From Holophagae bacterium (GTDB taxonomy: Bacteria; Acidobacteriota; Holophagae; Acanthopleuribacterales; Acanthopleuribacteraceae), in assembly GCA_030429565.1 (NCBI GenBank), contig JAUIFE010000022.1, positions 1 through 64,000 of the forward strand: a stretch of 64,000 nt of DNA. Direction: 5' to 3'. Below the pieces are notes generated by a model. That model was given only the letters and a program-made list of their open reading frames with translations. It was not told where the DNA came from and made no database searches. Both the position numbers and the translations under genes were made by a program. Position 1 is the stretch's first letter. Each line of letters begins with the position of its first letter. Positions 7,856 through 15,609 of the stretch are shown here, piece after piece.

Positions 7856-8170
7856 ATGTCTTGGTTTTTACTGACCCTTGCCGGCGTTTTTGAAGCCGGC
7901 TGGCTGATTAGTTTGGAACGGTCGCAATCGTTTTCCCATGGTGGTTACCTGGCGCTAGCGGTGCTTTCGATGGGATTAAGCCTGGTTTTATTTGCTTTGG
8001 CGGCGCGATCGATTCCCATCCCCATCGCCTACATGGTGTGGTTGGCGGTTGGTGTCGGGGCCGTCACCGCCGTGCGTTGCCTGACCGAACAACAAAGCAT
8101 TACGCCGATTCAAGTTTTATGCCTCTTGCTCATTACCGTCGGTATCGCCGGCCTAAAAAGCCAAAGCTGA
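7856..8170 (+). CDS. sugE: SMR-family exporter, guanidinium exporter type (Gdx/SugE)
   Basis: 104 residues with four transmembrane helices, the standard SMR length. The first helix carries the essential membrane-embedded Glu (GVFEAGWLISL); Gdx/SugE members share a Trp after this Glu. The last helix ends LLLITVGIAGLKSQS, as in SugE. It works as an antiparallel dimer in the inner membrane, exchanging guanidinium for protons. The two-hairpin riboswitch 20 bases upstream argues for guanidinium rather than general drug efflux. The start ATG at 7856 has AAGGAG 7 bases upstream. It appears to be monocistronic. Confidence 0.9.
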   Translation: MSWFLLTLAGVFEAGWLISLERSQSFSHGGYLALAVLSMGLSLVLFALAARSIPIPIAYMVWLAVGVGAVTAVRCLTEQQSITPIQVLCLLLITVGIAGLKSQS

Positions 8171-8367
8171 CGGAACCGTCACCGCGACACCCCGGAGCAA
8201 CAAGCACCACCCCAAAAAACGCCGACCGATAATTCCGCTGCCTCTGGTTACAAAATCAGACAACGGCATGATATTGCCGTCTTTTTGACAACATGTTAGT
8301 CTAAGAAAATTATTTCCGCCCTCACCAGGGCACTTTTTCTTTTTAAATTTAATATCCTGAGATCTTT

Positions 8368-8829
8368 ATGACAACGAATCCGTTTCTTCCAGGCCTTGTC
8401 AATCAGACCTGGGCACGCGCTGACTTTATCGGCTTAGCCCTAACCGAACTCGGAGCCTCGACACGCCAAACGGTTAACCGCGCAACACCTAGGGACCTGG
8501 CAAAACCCAAACCAAGCAAGGAAGCATCAGCGGGTAAACACGGTGGTCCCAACGCCGGCGAATGTTGGATCACGCATCGCCAAATTCAAACCCTTCTGGA
8601 TCTCGACGACGACAAGCGGATCGAGGAAGGCGAACCAAGTGATTTCACCGTTTTTAGATCTAAAGAACGCTGCATCGGCCATGAAAGAGTCCAGGTTCAA
8701 GCGAACACGATTCCCAGTTTGAGGACCGTGGTTGGAAAGACCGAATCAGGCGAGCCGCTCATGAACGGCTCGAAGGATTTCGAAACCCAACGCAAACAGG
8801 AAACGCTCGTCACCGCCACCTCTAAATAG
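8368..8829 (+). CDS. Degenerate relative of the effector domain encoded at 9043-9843
   Basis: 153 residues, no signal peptide and no Rhs strip. From residue ~65 it aligns by eye with the C-terminal domain of the next gene: ECWITHRQIQTLLDLDDD against EFWVEPDQAQRILDNDN, SDFTVFR against GDIAIFR, and VVGKTESGEPLMNG against VAGKTESGQLLLIG. The catalytic residues are lost: the neighbour's Cys (TDCHG) corresponds to AGKHGG here, and the neighbour's HHS to PSL. It is therefore a non-catalytic copy, either a decayed effector fragment or, less likely, a decoy or regulator. The ribosome-binding site is weak (CCTGAGATC). The homology is my alignment by eye, not a search result. Confidence 0.5.
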   Translation: MTTNPFLPGLVNQTWARADFIGLALTELGASTRQTVNRATPRDLAKPKPSKEASAGKHGGPNAGECWITHRQIQTLLDLDDDKRIEEGEPSDFTVFRSKERCIGHERVQVQANTIPSLRTVVGKTESGEPLMNGSKDFETQRKQETLVTATSK

Positions 8830-9042
8830 CCGCACGTGGAATAGGATGAAAAATCGTTTCCACAGCGCTAAGCATGGCGAAGCTAAACCGGGAACCCTTT
8901 TGCAACCAGAACAAAAAACTAAAACAAGAACACTCCAACAATACCAAAAACCAGAAACCCATTAAACCCAAGCAGAACATCTATCAAATGGCCTTTCACA
9001 CCAAAAAGCCAAACATCACATAAGAGGCACTCGGGATTTATT

Positions 9043-9843
9043 ATGAAAAGTACTTTGCTACTTATTACTTTAGTTTTGCCCACGTTCCTGTTAGCTCGCT
9101 TTCTGGAGGTCGACCCCCAGCGCCAATACATCAACAGCTATTCATACACAGGAAACAATCCGGCAAACAGGGTCGACCCAACAGGTCAAATGGATCGCCT
9201 CCCAACCTCACTCCTTGAAACGATAGCCAAGGGCACTCATAAATACCCAACAGAGGCTATAAACCCCGAAACGAAAGAACCCTTTAAATACAGGCGTACA
9301 CTGTTCCACGCAAAAACAGACAACGGCACGATCATTGAAGTACTTGGTGACAAGCTCAACACAGCCCCAGCAAAAACCGACTGCCATGGCATTACATTTA
9401 CGGGCGGCGAGTTTTGGGTTGAACCGGACCAAGCTCAGAGAATACTGGATAACGATAATTACACACAAGTAGAAGAACCCAGGATTGGAGATATTGCTAT
9501 TTTCAGAGCAGCAGTTGATTACCCCATCGACACCGGCCACATGGTGAAAGCAGGAACCTTTCACCACTCAATGATTGTGGCCGGGAAAACGGAGTCAGGT
9601 CAACTTTTACTAATCGGACTCAGCGGTTTAGCAACAAAACTTGAAGTCAGCACGCCAGAGTCAAGCTTCGCTGCCCCCTCAAATATTGACTTTTATCGCG
9701 GAACTGTTAAAGAACGACTCGCCGTTCATAAAGTTCTAAAAAGATACCCTTACAAAGATCGCGCTACGACTTCACTTATCAAGGATGGCATCAACTTCCT
9801 TAAACAACTCAGAAAAGACGAAAGAAGTTCAAAAAACCAGTAG
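9043..9843 (+). CDS. Secreted mini-Rhs effector: signal peptide + Rhs terminal strip + papain/NlpC-like domain
   Basis: 266 residues in three parts. Residues 1-18 are a Sec signal peptide (MKSTLLLITLVLPTFLLA). Residues 19-50 are the last strip of an Rhs core (RFLEVDPQRQYINSYSYTGN then NPANRVDPTGQ), including the Asp-Pro-x-Gly where full-length Rhs proteins cut themselves. The remainder is an effector domain with a candidate catalytic Cys in TDCHGITFTGG, a GDIAIFR turn and a candidate His in TFHHSMIV, the order seen in NlpC/P60 and other papain-fold peptidases or amidases. A periplasmic or extracellular peptidoglycan target would fit but is inference. The gene sits 30 bases upstream of the first of four secreted paralogues that probably encode immunity. 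A second protein with the same N-terminus and a different C-terminus is encoded at 51763-52524. The ribosome-binding site is weak and composition is AT-richer than the core genes. Confidence 0.72.
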   Translation: MKSTLLLITLVLPTFLLARFLEVDPQRQYINSYSYTGNNPANRVDPTGQMDRLPTSLLETIAKGTHKYPTEAINPETKEPFKYRRTLFHAKTDNGTIIEVLGDKLNTAPAKTDCHGITFTGGEFWVEPDQAQRILDNDNYTQVEEPRIGDIAIFRAAVDYPIDTGHMVKAGTFHHSMIVAGKTESGQLLLIGLSGLATKLEVSTPESSFAAPSNIDFYRGTVKERLAVHKVLKRYPYKDRATTSLIKDGINFLKQLRKDERSSKNQ

Positions 9844-9872
9844 TACCATTACGCTATACTTAGGTCACCACA

Positions 9873-10382
9873 ATGATTCAGAAAATGTTCCGTTTTTCTT
9901 TCTTTCTTAGCTTTTTTGCATTCTGGAGCCCACTCCTAACAGCGCAAACGCCCTTCCACGCTGACGGGTATGAAGTCGAAGCCTTTCCCGCCATTGGCGG
10001 TCCCATGCCGGCCTGGGCCGATAAAAAGAAAAAGCTGTGGCCAATCTGGGCGCTATCCTTCGAGGGAAAACCCAGAAACTACGGTACCTTTCAGGGGCTT
10101 GGCGTTTTCCTCGTGGCCGACAAAGACGGCCAAAGTGTGGTCGCGGTGAGAACTCGCGATGAGTATTTCCGTACACCGGAGGGCTTCGACATGTGCACGG
10201 AGCTCGAGGATATTCTCGCAACAGAAGGCGCGGTTGTTGAGATCTCCACGATTTGGCACCTTCTGTTCGTCTCACTGACTTCCGGTTGGAAAGTATACTT
10301 TGAGCATGTAAAATCATATGGTTACCGTATCCATTACTTCTACAATGGTGTTGATCCAATTAGTTACCCATTACCCGAATAA
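9873..10382 (+). CDS. Secreted paralogue 1 of 4, candidate immunity protein
   Basis: 169 residues with an N-terminal signal peptide (hydrophobic FSFFLSFFAFWSPLLTAQ, cleavage near TAQ). The mature part shares with the next three genes a conserved frame: YEVEAFPAIGGPMPAWAD at the start, YFRTPEGFDMCTELEDILA in the middle, and SGWKVYFE...YRIHYFYNGVDP at the end. One conserved Cys (DMC) and many aromatics suggest a small beta-rich fold. I know no family for it. It begins 30 bases after the mini-Rhs effector stop, so co-transcription is likely. Effector plus exported downstream partner in the same operon is the logic of toxin-immunity pairs acting outside the cytoplasm; that role is inference. Confidence 0.6.
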   Translation: MIQKMFRFSFFLSFFAFWSPLLTAQTPFHADGYEVEAFPAIGGPMPAWADKKKKLWPIWALSFEGKPRNYGTFQGLGVFLVADKDGQSVVAVRTRDEYFRTPEGFDMCTELEDILATEGAVVEISTIWHLLFVSLTSGWKVYFEHVKSYGYRIHYFYNGVDPISYPLPE

Positions 10383-10645
10383 CCCTTTGCAAATGGTTTT
10401 CCAAAAGCTTCGGATCCGGTGCTTTCCGGCCATCCAATTTATATCAATCAGAATTCAACAGAGAACCTGCTATTGAGTCCCGCTTGCTCCAGAACCCTAC
10501 CCATCATTCTTAAAACAGGGGCGCTCTAAAAAAAGGCCCACTACCCTAATCATAGAAAGGCGTCAAGCTTCTGCGCCAACAAGAAAAGGCAAAAAGAAGA
10601 ACAGCGAACCAACAAGCCCAACTTTCACAACCTGGACTACTATCT

Positions 10646-11119
10646 ATGGCAAACACGCATCAGCCTTCAAACTTAATTATATTTTTTTATGTCTTGGCCC
10701 TTTTTTCGCCCTTATCGGCACAAACAGTACATCAGGCGGACGGCTATGAGGTTGATATGTTTCCCGTCATTGGCGGCCCCGTACCTGCCTGGGCAGATGA
10801 AACGAGGATTTGGTCGCCACTCTGGAGATACTCGTGGGATGGGGCCCCCACACCCTTCGGCTCCTTTCTCGGGCTGGAGGTGTTGATCAGCGGCAAAACG
10901 GATGACCTCGGTGTATGCACCGTCATCATCAGTGATGATCAATTTCGCACACCGGAGGGGTTTGACATGTGCACCCGGATTGAGGATCTCATCGCAGCCG
11001 AAGACGCACTCGTTGCCATCTCCCAGGTTTGGAAGTTGCTATATTTTCATTTGGAATCAGGCTGGAAAGTGTACTTTGAATACCTACCCATCGTCGGCTA
11101 CCAAATTCATTATTTTTAA
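10646..11119 (+). CDS. Secreted paralogue 2 of 4, C-terminus cut by a nonsense codon
   Basis: 157 residues with a signal peptide (LIIFFYVLALFSPLSAQ) and the family frame: YEVDMFPVIGGPVPAWAD, FRTPEGFDMCTRIEDLIAAE, LESGWKVYFEY. It is closest to paralogue 3 (TRIWSP and GLEVL...GKTDD shared), pointing to recent duplication. The ORF stops at TAA 11117-11119 exactly where the paralogues have the Tyr codon of the 'HYFYNG.DPVT' ending. The same frame then continues NGLDPVTILP to a TAG at 11150-11152. The simplest reading is a Tyr-to-stop change removing the last 11 residues; whether the shorter protein is functional is unknown. Confidence 0.6.
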   Translation: MANTHQPSNLIIFFYVLALFSPLSAQTVHQADGYEVDMFPVIGGPVPAWADETRIWSPLWRYSWDGAPTPFGSFLGLEVLISGKTDDLGVCTVIISDDQFRTPEGFDMCTRIEDLIAAEDALVAISQVWKLLYFHLESGWKVYFEYLPIVGYQIHYF

Positions 11120-11191
11120 AATGGTCTTGATCCCGTTACGATCCTACCATAGGACATAACAGAAGGAATTTTCCGGCGAAGGAGTGACTCA

Positions 11192-11692
11192 TTGAATCGA
11201 TTCGGTGATCATGTTTTGATTTTGTGCTTTTTAGGGACGCTGTCCCCTGTACTTTGGGCCCAAAGTACACCTCTAAACAAAACCTATGACATTGAACTGT
11301 TCCCCGCCATTGGCGGTCCCATACCTGCATGGGCAGATAAGACGAGGATATGGTCACCAATCTGGTGGTCTTCATCAGACGGCTCACCCACACCCTACGG
11401 CACTTTTCTCGGGCTGGAGGTGTTGACCACCGGCAAAACGGATGACGCCGGCGTACGCGCGGTCATCATTCGTGACGACCGCTTCCGCACGCCGGAGGGG
11501 TTTGACATGTGTACCCGGATTGAGGACCTCATCGCGGCCGAAGACTCACTCGTTGCCATCACCAACGTTTGGAATATGCTTTATTTTCATTTGGAATCTG
11601 GCTGGACAGTCTATTTTGAACCAACACCCACTACCGGTTATAACATTGCCTTTTTTTATAACGGCCAGAATCCGGTCACTATTCGACCATAA
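11192..11692 (+). CDS. Secreted paralogue 3 of 4, candidate immunity protein
   Basis: 166 residues, likely starting at TTG 11192, which has GGAG 7 bases upstream (11181-11184); no ATG fits. A signal peptide (VLILCFLGTLSPVLWAQ) precedes the family core: YDIELFPAIGGPIPAWAD, FRTPEGFDMCTRIEDLIAAE, LESGWTVYFE and FFYNGQNPVT. It is very similar to paralogue 2 across the whole length, with differences clustered in the loop after IWSP (WRYSWDGAP against WWSSSDGSP) and near the C-terminus (EYLPIVGYQ against EPTPTTGYN). Such patchy variation is what one would expect if different copies recognise different effector variants. The function is inferred. Confidence 0.6.
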   Translation: MNRFGDHVLILCFLGTLSPVLWAQSTPLNKTYDIELFPAIGGPIPAWADKTRIWSPIWWSSSDGSPTPYGTFLGLEVLTTGKTDDAGVRAVIIRDDRFRTPEGFDMCTRIEDLIAAEDSLVAITNVWNMLYFHLESGWTVYFEPTPTTGYNIAFFYNGQNPVTIRP

Positions 11693-11694
11693 AG

Positions 11695-11921
11695 TTATGG
11701 TTTAAGCTTAGCCGGACACTTAGCGGCGAGATCACCCAACCAGCCGGCCTGTAACGTCTCGAAACATACGCGCCGCCCTTTCCCGGTCGCCTCCGCTTTT
11801 CCAACACATTTCGCGCCAACGCTTAACGCGTCCTACATCAAAATTTTCGGGATTTTCCCCATCCGAATCGCTCATTTTTAGCCCAAGACTTCATCAATCA
11901 AGGAAAGGCCGACCAAAACCA
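11695..11921. repeat. Spacer unit A of a duplicated intergenic segment
   Basis: The 3' part of this spacer (CATCAAAATTTTCG..., CCATCCGAATCGCTCA at ~11861-11877) resembles the end of the spacer after paralogue 4 (CATCAAAACTTACG..., CCACCCGAATCGCTCA). No ORF is present. It was probably copied along with the genes. Confidence 0.4.
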
Positions 11922-12464
11922 ATGATCGCAAAAGAAAAATCGGCAAAACCAATAAACCCCGAATCCTCTAGAAGACTTTTATTTTCAACACTCTTTGCCG
12001 GCCTCTTAATTGGCTCGAGCCTCAACTTGCACGCCCAGGAAACCACGACCTTGTCAGGTTACGACGTCGACAGGTTTCCTTACATCGATCAAAACCTGCC
12101 GACCTGGGCTGACCAAGAAATTGGATGGGCTCCTGTTTTCGCATTTTCAAACCTCACAACCGTTCCTGCCGGCAACAACCAAGGCCTTCAAGTCATCCTG
12201 ACCATGAGTAAAGCGACACAACTTGTCAAAACCGTCATCATTAAAGACGCGTACTTCAAAACCCCCGAAGGCTTGGACATGTGTTCTTCGGTTGAGGACT
12301 TTTTCGCTTCAGGTACGTCAGTAGTCGAAGTTACTGTTTTTTGGCACATGCTTTATATCGCCCTTAATTCAGGCTGGAAAGCTTATTTTGAAAAACAACC
12401 GGATGGGACTTATTTCCTGCACTATTTTTACAATGGGCGTGATCCCGTCACAACACTACCCTAG
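11922..12464 (+). CDS. Secreted paralogue 4 of 4, divergent member
   Basis: 180 residues with a longer basic N-terminus and signal peptide (RRLLFSTLFAGLLIGSSLNL then HAQ). The family frame is kept but more divergent: YDVDRFPYIDQNLPTWAD, YFKTPEGLDMCSSVEDFFAS, LNSGWKAYFE and LHYFYNGRDPVTTLP. The IGGP motif of the other three has become IDQN. The conserved Cys, the PEG.DMC and the SGW..YFE positions remain, which suggests they are structural. It is the most distant copy and lies last in the array, 230 bases after paralogue 3. Confidence 0.58.
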   Translation: MIAKEKSAKPINPESSRRLLFSTLFAGLLIGSSLNLHAQETTTLSGYDVDRFPYIDQNLPTWADQEIGWAPVFAFSNLTTVPAGNNQGLQVILTMSKATQLVKTVIIKDAYFKTPEGLDMCSSVEDFFASGTSVVEVTVFWHMLYIALNSGWKAYFEKQPDGTYFLHYFYNGRDPVTTLP

Positions 12465-12652
12465 GACATGAACTAAGTGATTCTCGGCTGCGTAATCACA
12501 CAACCTCAAGGCTTCAGCATCTCGTAGATAATGTTCATCGTACTTACCAGTACGCCTACACTTTTGCCAAGACGTTCCGCATCAAAACTTACGCAATTTC
12601 ATCCACCCGAATCGCTCAGTTCAGGTTCAAATCGCCAGGACAAGTCTCTGCA
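12465..12652. repeat. Spacer unit B with stem-loop repeat copy 2
   Basis: Directly after the paralogue 4 stop, GTGATT-CTCGGCTGCGT-AATCAC (about 12478-12500) is a stem-loop whose 11-base loop matches that of the copy at 6099. A further hairpin GTACTTACCAGTAC and the tail CCGAATCGCTCAGTTCAGG follow; the tail also occurs next to the first copy (AATCGCTCAATTCAGG). No gene is present. Confidence 0.4.
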
Positions 12653-14374
12653 TTAATCACCTACTACAGAACGTTCGGCCAAAACCGTTTCCGACCCTGA
12701 TTCGCCCGTTTTGCGCAGCGCTGTCGAGGCTTCTCTTAGCTTGGTGATCGCGTCGCCCGAGAACAGCATGACGATCGGGATGTTGACCCACAGCATGGCG
12801 CCGGTGCCGAGCATGGTGAGCTGGTTGATTTCTTGCGCGGTTTGTAACAAACCCGAGGTGGAGACCACGGTCGCGGCGCAGTACAGGAACCGGTACGGGC
12901 GGGCCCAGCGCTCGCCGAAGGCAAACACCACGCCCTGCTCGCCATAGTAAGACCAGGAAATCATGGTTGATAACGCGAAGAACCAAGTTGCCAAGGTCAC
13001 CAGCCAGCGCCCCAATCCCGGCTGGACGCGGTCGAAACTGTAGGCGGTCAGCGAGGCGCCGTCGAAACGCAGGTAACAACCCGCCGTTCGTGTGACCGGC
13101 TTGGTCGGCGCGGTGACGGAATCCCAAGTGATGACGAGGCCGCCCGATGCGTCGCGCGCAACGGTGCCGGCCAGGTTTTGGTCAGCGCGGTTGCTGTTTG
13201 GGAAGCTGATCGGCATGAAGACGGCGCGACCCGCTTCGGCTTCGGGGTGGATTTCGGAGAAAACCGGGGTGGCCGGGAGTTGCCAGGCGCCGTCGGCGGC
13301 GGTTTGGAAGTCGGGTAGGCGGCCGAGTGCGATGTCGGGCGGGCGGTTCCAAGAACCGCTGAGCAGGATCACCAAAGCCGTGAGCGTGCACACAACCAAG
13401 GTGTCGATGAAGGGTTCCAAACCGGCGACGAGGCCTTCACGGGCGGGATGTTTGGTTTTGACGGCGGCGTGGGCCATGGCTGAGGATCCCTGGCCGGCTT
13501 CGTTGGAGAAAAAGGCACGCTGCATGCCGGTGCTAAAGGCCCAACCGGCGGTACCACCGAGGAAGGCGCCTTGTGCCGAAAGCGAACCAAAGGCGGCACT
13601 GAAAATTTGTGCAAATACGGCGGGCAGGTGTTCGAGGTTGATCAGCACCACGTACAAGGCGGCGGCGAGGTAGAGCCCGCACATGAAGGGTACAATTTTG
13701 CCAGTGACGCGGCCGATGCGGGTCACACCGCCCAAAATGACGACGGCGACTAAAACGCCAAGCACGAGGCCGACGAACGGGCCGGGTAAACCCAAGTACT
13801 GTTCGGTGACGACGGCGGTGTTCCAAGCCTGAAAGGCATTACCGCCGGTGAAGGCGGCGACCAACAGCGAAGCGACAAACAGCAGCGCCAAAACCCGACC
13901 CAGCCAGGCGAAACGGGGAAATTTCTCGGCGAAACCGCGTTGCATGAGGTACATGGGCCCGCCGTGCGGATTATCGGGATCGCTGGTATCGCGGTAGATC
14001 ATCGATTGGGTGACTTCAACGGATTTGAGCACCATGCCCAAACCGCCGACGACCCACATCCAAAAAACGGCGCCAGGTCCGCCGATGCCGATGGCGAGCG
14101 CAACGCCGCCGATGTTGCCGAGCCCAACGGTGGCCGACAGCGCGGCCGACAGCGCTTGAAAGTGGCTAATGGCGCCGGGTCCGTCGTCATGGCCGTAGCG
14201 GCCAAACACCAAGGAAAAGCCTTGGGTCAGGGCTTTGAATTGAATGAAACGACTGCGGATGGTGAGCACCAAACCACAGGCCAACAGCAGGTACAAAATA
14301 GCTGGATGCCACAGATAACCATTAACGGCGGCGGTCAGTGTGTTAAAACCGGCGCGAAATTGTTCCCAAACCAT
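12653..14374 (-). CDS. Alanine/glycine:cation symporter (AGCS family)
   Basis: 573 residues, an inner-membrane Na+- or H+-coupled importer of alanine or glycine. AGCS hallmarks are clear: SATVGLGNIGGVALAI, GPGAVFWMWVVGGLGM, GGPMYLMQRGF, FSTGMQRAFFSNEAGQGSSAMAHA and SWSYYGEQGVVFAFGE. It has about 10-11 transmembrane segments. It is longer than usual (~450-490) because of an extramembrane insert of about 95 residues (roughly 355-450, PPDIALGRLPDF... to FDGASLTAYSFD) just before the last helices. The start ATG at 14374 is preceded by a G-rich stretch. It is probably monocistronic; I see no glycine riboswitch upstream. Confidence 0.9.
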   Translation of the reverse strand: MVWEQFRAGFNTLTAAVNGYLWHPAILYLLLACGLVLTIRSRFIQFKALTQGFSLVFGRYGHDDGPGAISHFQALSAALSATVGLGNIGGVALAIGIGGPGAVFWMWVVGGLGMVLKSVEVTQSMIYRDTSDPDNPHGGPMYLMQRGFAEKFPRFAWLGRVLALLFVASLLVAAFTGGNAFQAWNTAVVTEQYLGLPGPFVGLVLGVLVAVVILGGVTRIGRVTGKIVPFMCGLYLAAALYVVLINLEHLPAVFAQIFSAAFGSLSAQGAFLGGTAGWAFSTGMQRAFFSNEAGQGSSAMAHAAVKTKHPAREGLVAGLEPFIDTLVVCTLTALVILLSGSWNRPPDIALGRLPDFQTAADGAWQLPATPVFSEIHPEAEAGRAVFMPISFPNSNRADQNLAGTVARDASGGLVITWDSVTAPTKPVTRTAGCYLRFDGASLTAYSFDRVQPGLGRWLVTLATWFFALSTMISWSYYGEQGVVFAFGERWARPYRFLYCAATVVSTSGLLQTAQEINQLTMLGTGAMLWVNIPIVMLFSGDAITKLREASTALRKTGESGSETVLAERSVVGD

Positions 14375-14483
14375 GATCGATTCCCCCGTGTTTTTGGGAG
14401 AAGGTTAAATCGGCGGCCGCATGTGGCGCTATCCCGCAACCTCCGCACCAAAACCCGCCAAAAGTGGAGGTGGGCGGAGGTGG

Positions 14484-15533
14484 TTAATCAGCAAAAGGCG
14501 CAACACTGCCAATAACGCGGCGCGCACCTAGACGGTAATGGGAGTCTTGCGTTTCAATCAGGCTACCGTCGAGGAGACGCGCGCGCAGAGCGTGTATATG
14601 GCGCGCAGCGGCGTTGGCGATTTCGGCGTTGCCGGCGTCGTCCGGCGCCAAGCGGCGGCCAAGCGTGCGCACGGGTAAACCGGGACGATCGGCAAGGAAG
14701 GCATCGACAAGATCGCGCCACGTCTCGAGCTCGCGGCTGTCAGTTTTAAGCGGGATATCACTTTTGCCGGCACGGGGTTTAACCTGAGCACCGCATAATT
14801 TGGACACGCCGTGGCGGTCGCACCACAGCAGCAAGTCGGCAAAGGTTTCGGGTCGCAGGGGTTCGTCGGGGTGGTCGCTGAGCCAGAGGTCGCGCGGCCA
14901 GCCGTCGTCAGCGGGCAGGCGGCACACCAAGGGAAAAGCACGACGGCGAAAACGCTGCAGCACGGGCACAAGCTGTTCGGCCAAGCGGTGTTTGGCGAGG
15001 ACTTCGCGCGGATCAAAGCCGACCTCGAACAGGTCGGCGCCGAAGGTGGCCTCGAAGCCGGACTTATTGGACATAAAACGCCCGTGGGGCGGCGCAACGG
15101 CGAACATGCCGCGAATGGTGTTGGCGAGGTAAATCGATTCCCACCAGCGTTCGTCGGGCAGGAACTGCAAGGTACTGAGCTGGATGTCCTGCAAGAGTAA
15201 ACCACCGGGTCGCAACAGGCCGGCCACGGTGCGGCAGTAAGTGGTTGCGTCGGTGAAGCAGACGGGTGCCAAGGTCCGCAGCCGCGCACGATCACAATCA
15301 GGCACGGCGGAGGGGGCGACAGCAGCGGCAACGAGAAGGTCGGGTTGGCGCGCAAGCCAGTCGGCAACGGCGGCGTCGGTGTCGGGCCCGGGCCGGTCGA
15401 GACAGACCAAGCAGAGTTGGGCGGCAAGGTCGGGTGCCTGGTCGCACAGCATTTGCAGGATCTCACCAATATGGTACAAGTGATCCTCAACCACCACGAT
15501 GGGTTTTCGCTGTAGGGCGTCGTCGCGTTTCAT
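14484..15533 (-). CDS. Uncharacterised protein, possibly methyltransferase-like
   Basis: 349 residues, soluble, no signal peptide. The N-terminal half looks like an alpha/beta Rossmann-type domain: PIVVVEDHLYHIGEIL, AAQLCLVCLDRPGPD, DLLVAAAVAP, then TVAGLLRPGGLLLQDIQ, which resembles the post-motif segment of class I SAM methyltransferases (LkPGG). A glycine-rich SAM loop is not obvious, so the assignment is weak. The C-terminal half includes a winged-helix-like stretch (NAEIANAAARHIHALRARLL... LIETQDSHYRLGARRV). The ribosome-binding site is poor. It is divergent from the sensor kinase gene, with 76 bases between starts, so the two may share a control region. Confidence 0.5.
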   Translation of the reverse strand: MKRDDALQRKPIVVVEDHLYHIGEILQMLCDQAPDLAAQLCLVCLDRPGPDTDAAVADWLARQPDLLVAAAVAPSAVPDCDRARLRTLAPVCFTDATTYCRTVAGLLRPGGLLLQDIQLSTLQFLPDERWWESIYLANTIRGMFAVAPPHGRFMSNKSGFEATFGADLFEVGFDPREVLAKHRLAEQLVPVLQRFRRRAFPLVCRLPADDGWPRDLWLSDHPDEPLRPETFADLLLWCDRHGVSKLCGAQVKPRAGKSDIPLKTDSRELETWRDLVDAFLADRPGLPVRTLGRRLAPDDAGNAEIANAAARHIHALRARLLDGSLIETQDSHYRLGARRVIGSVAPFAD

Positions 15534-15609
15534 GATCTGCCGTCCATGCTAAAGCCAATATTTTAAATGGAAAGAGGCGACCCTGCCAAGCACGCCTCAA
15601 GGAGCCGTT

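Noticed and set aside
14375..14483. Glycine riboswitch before the AGCS symporter
   Set aside because: The spacer is short and lacks the conserved GGAGAG-type aptamer core.
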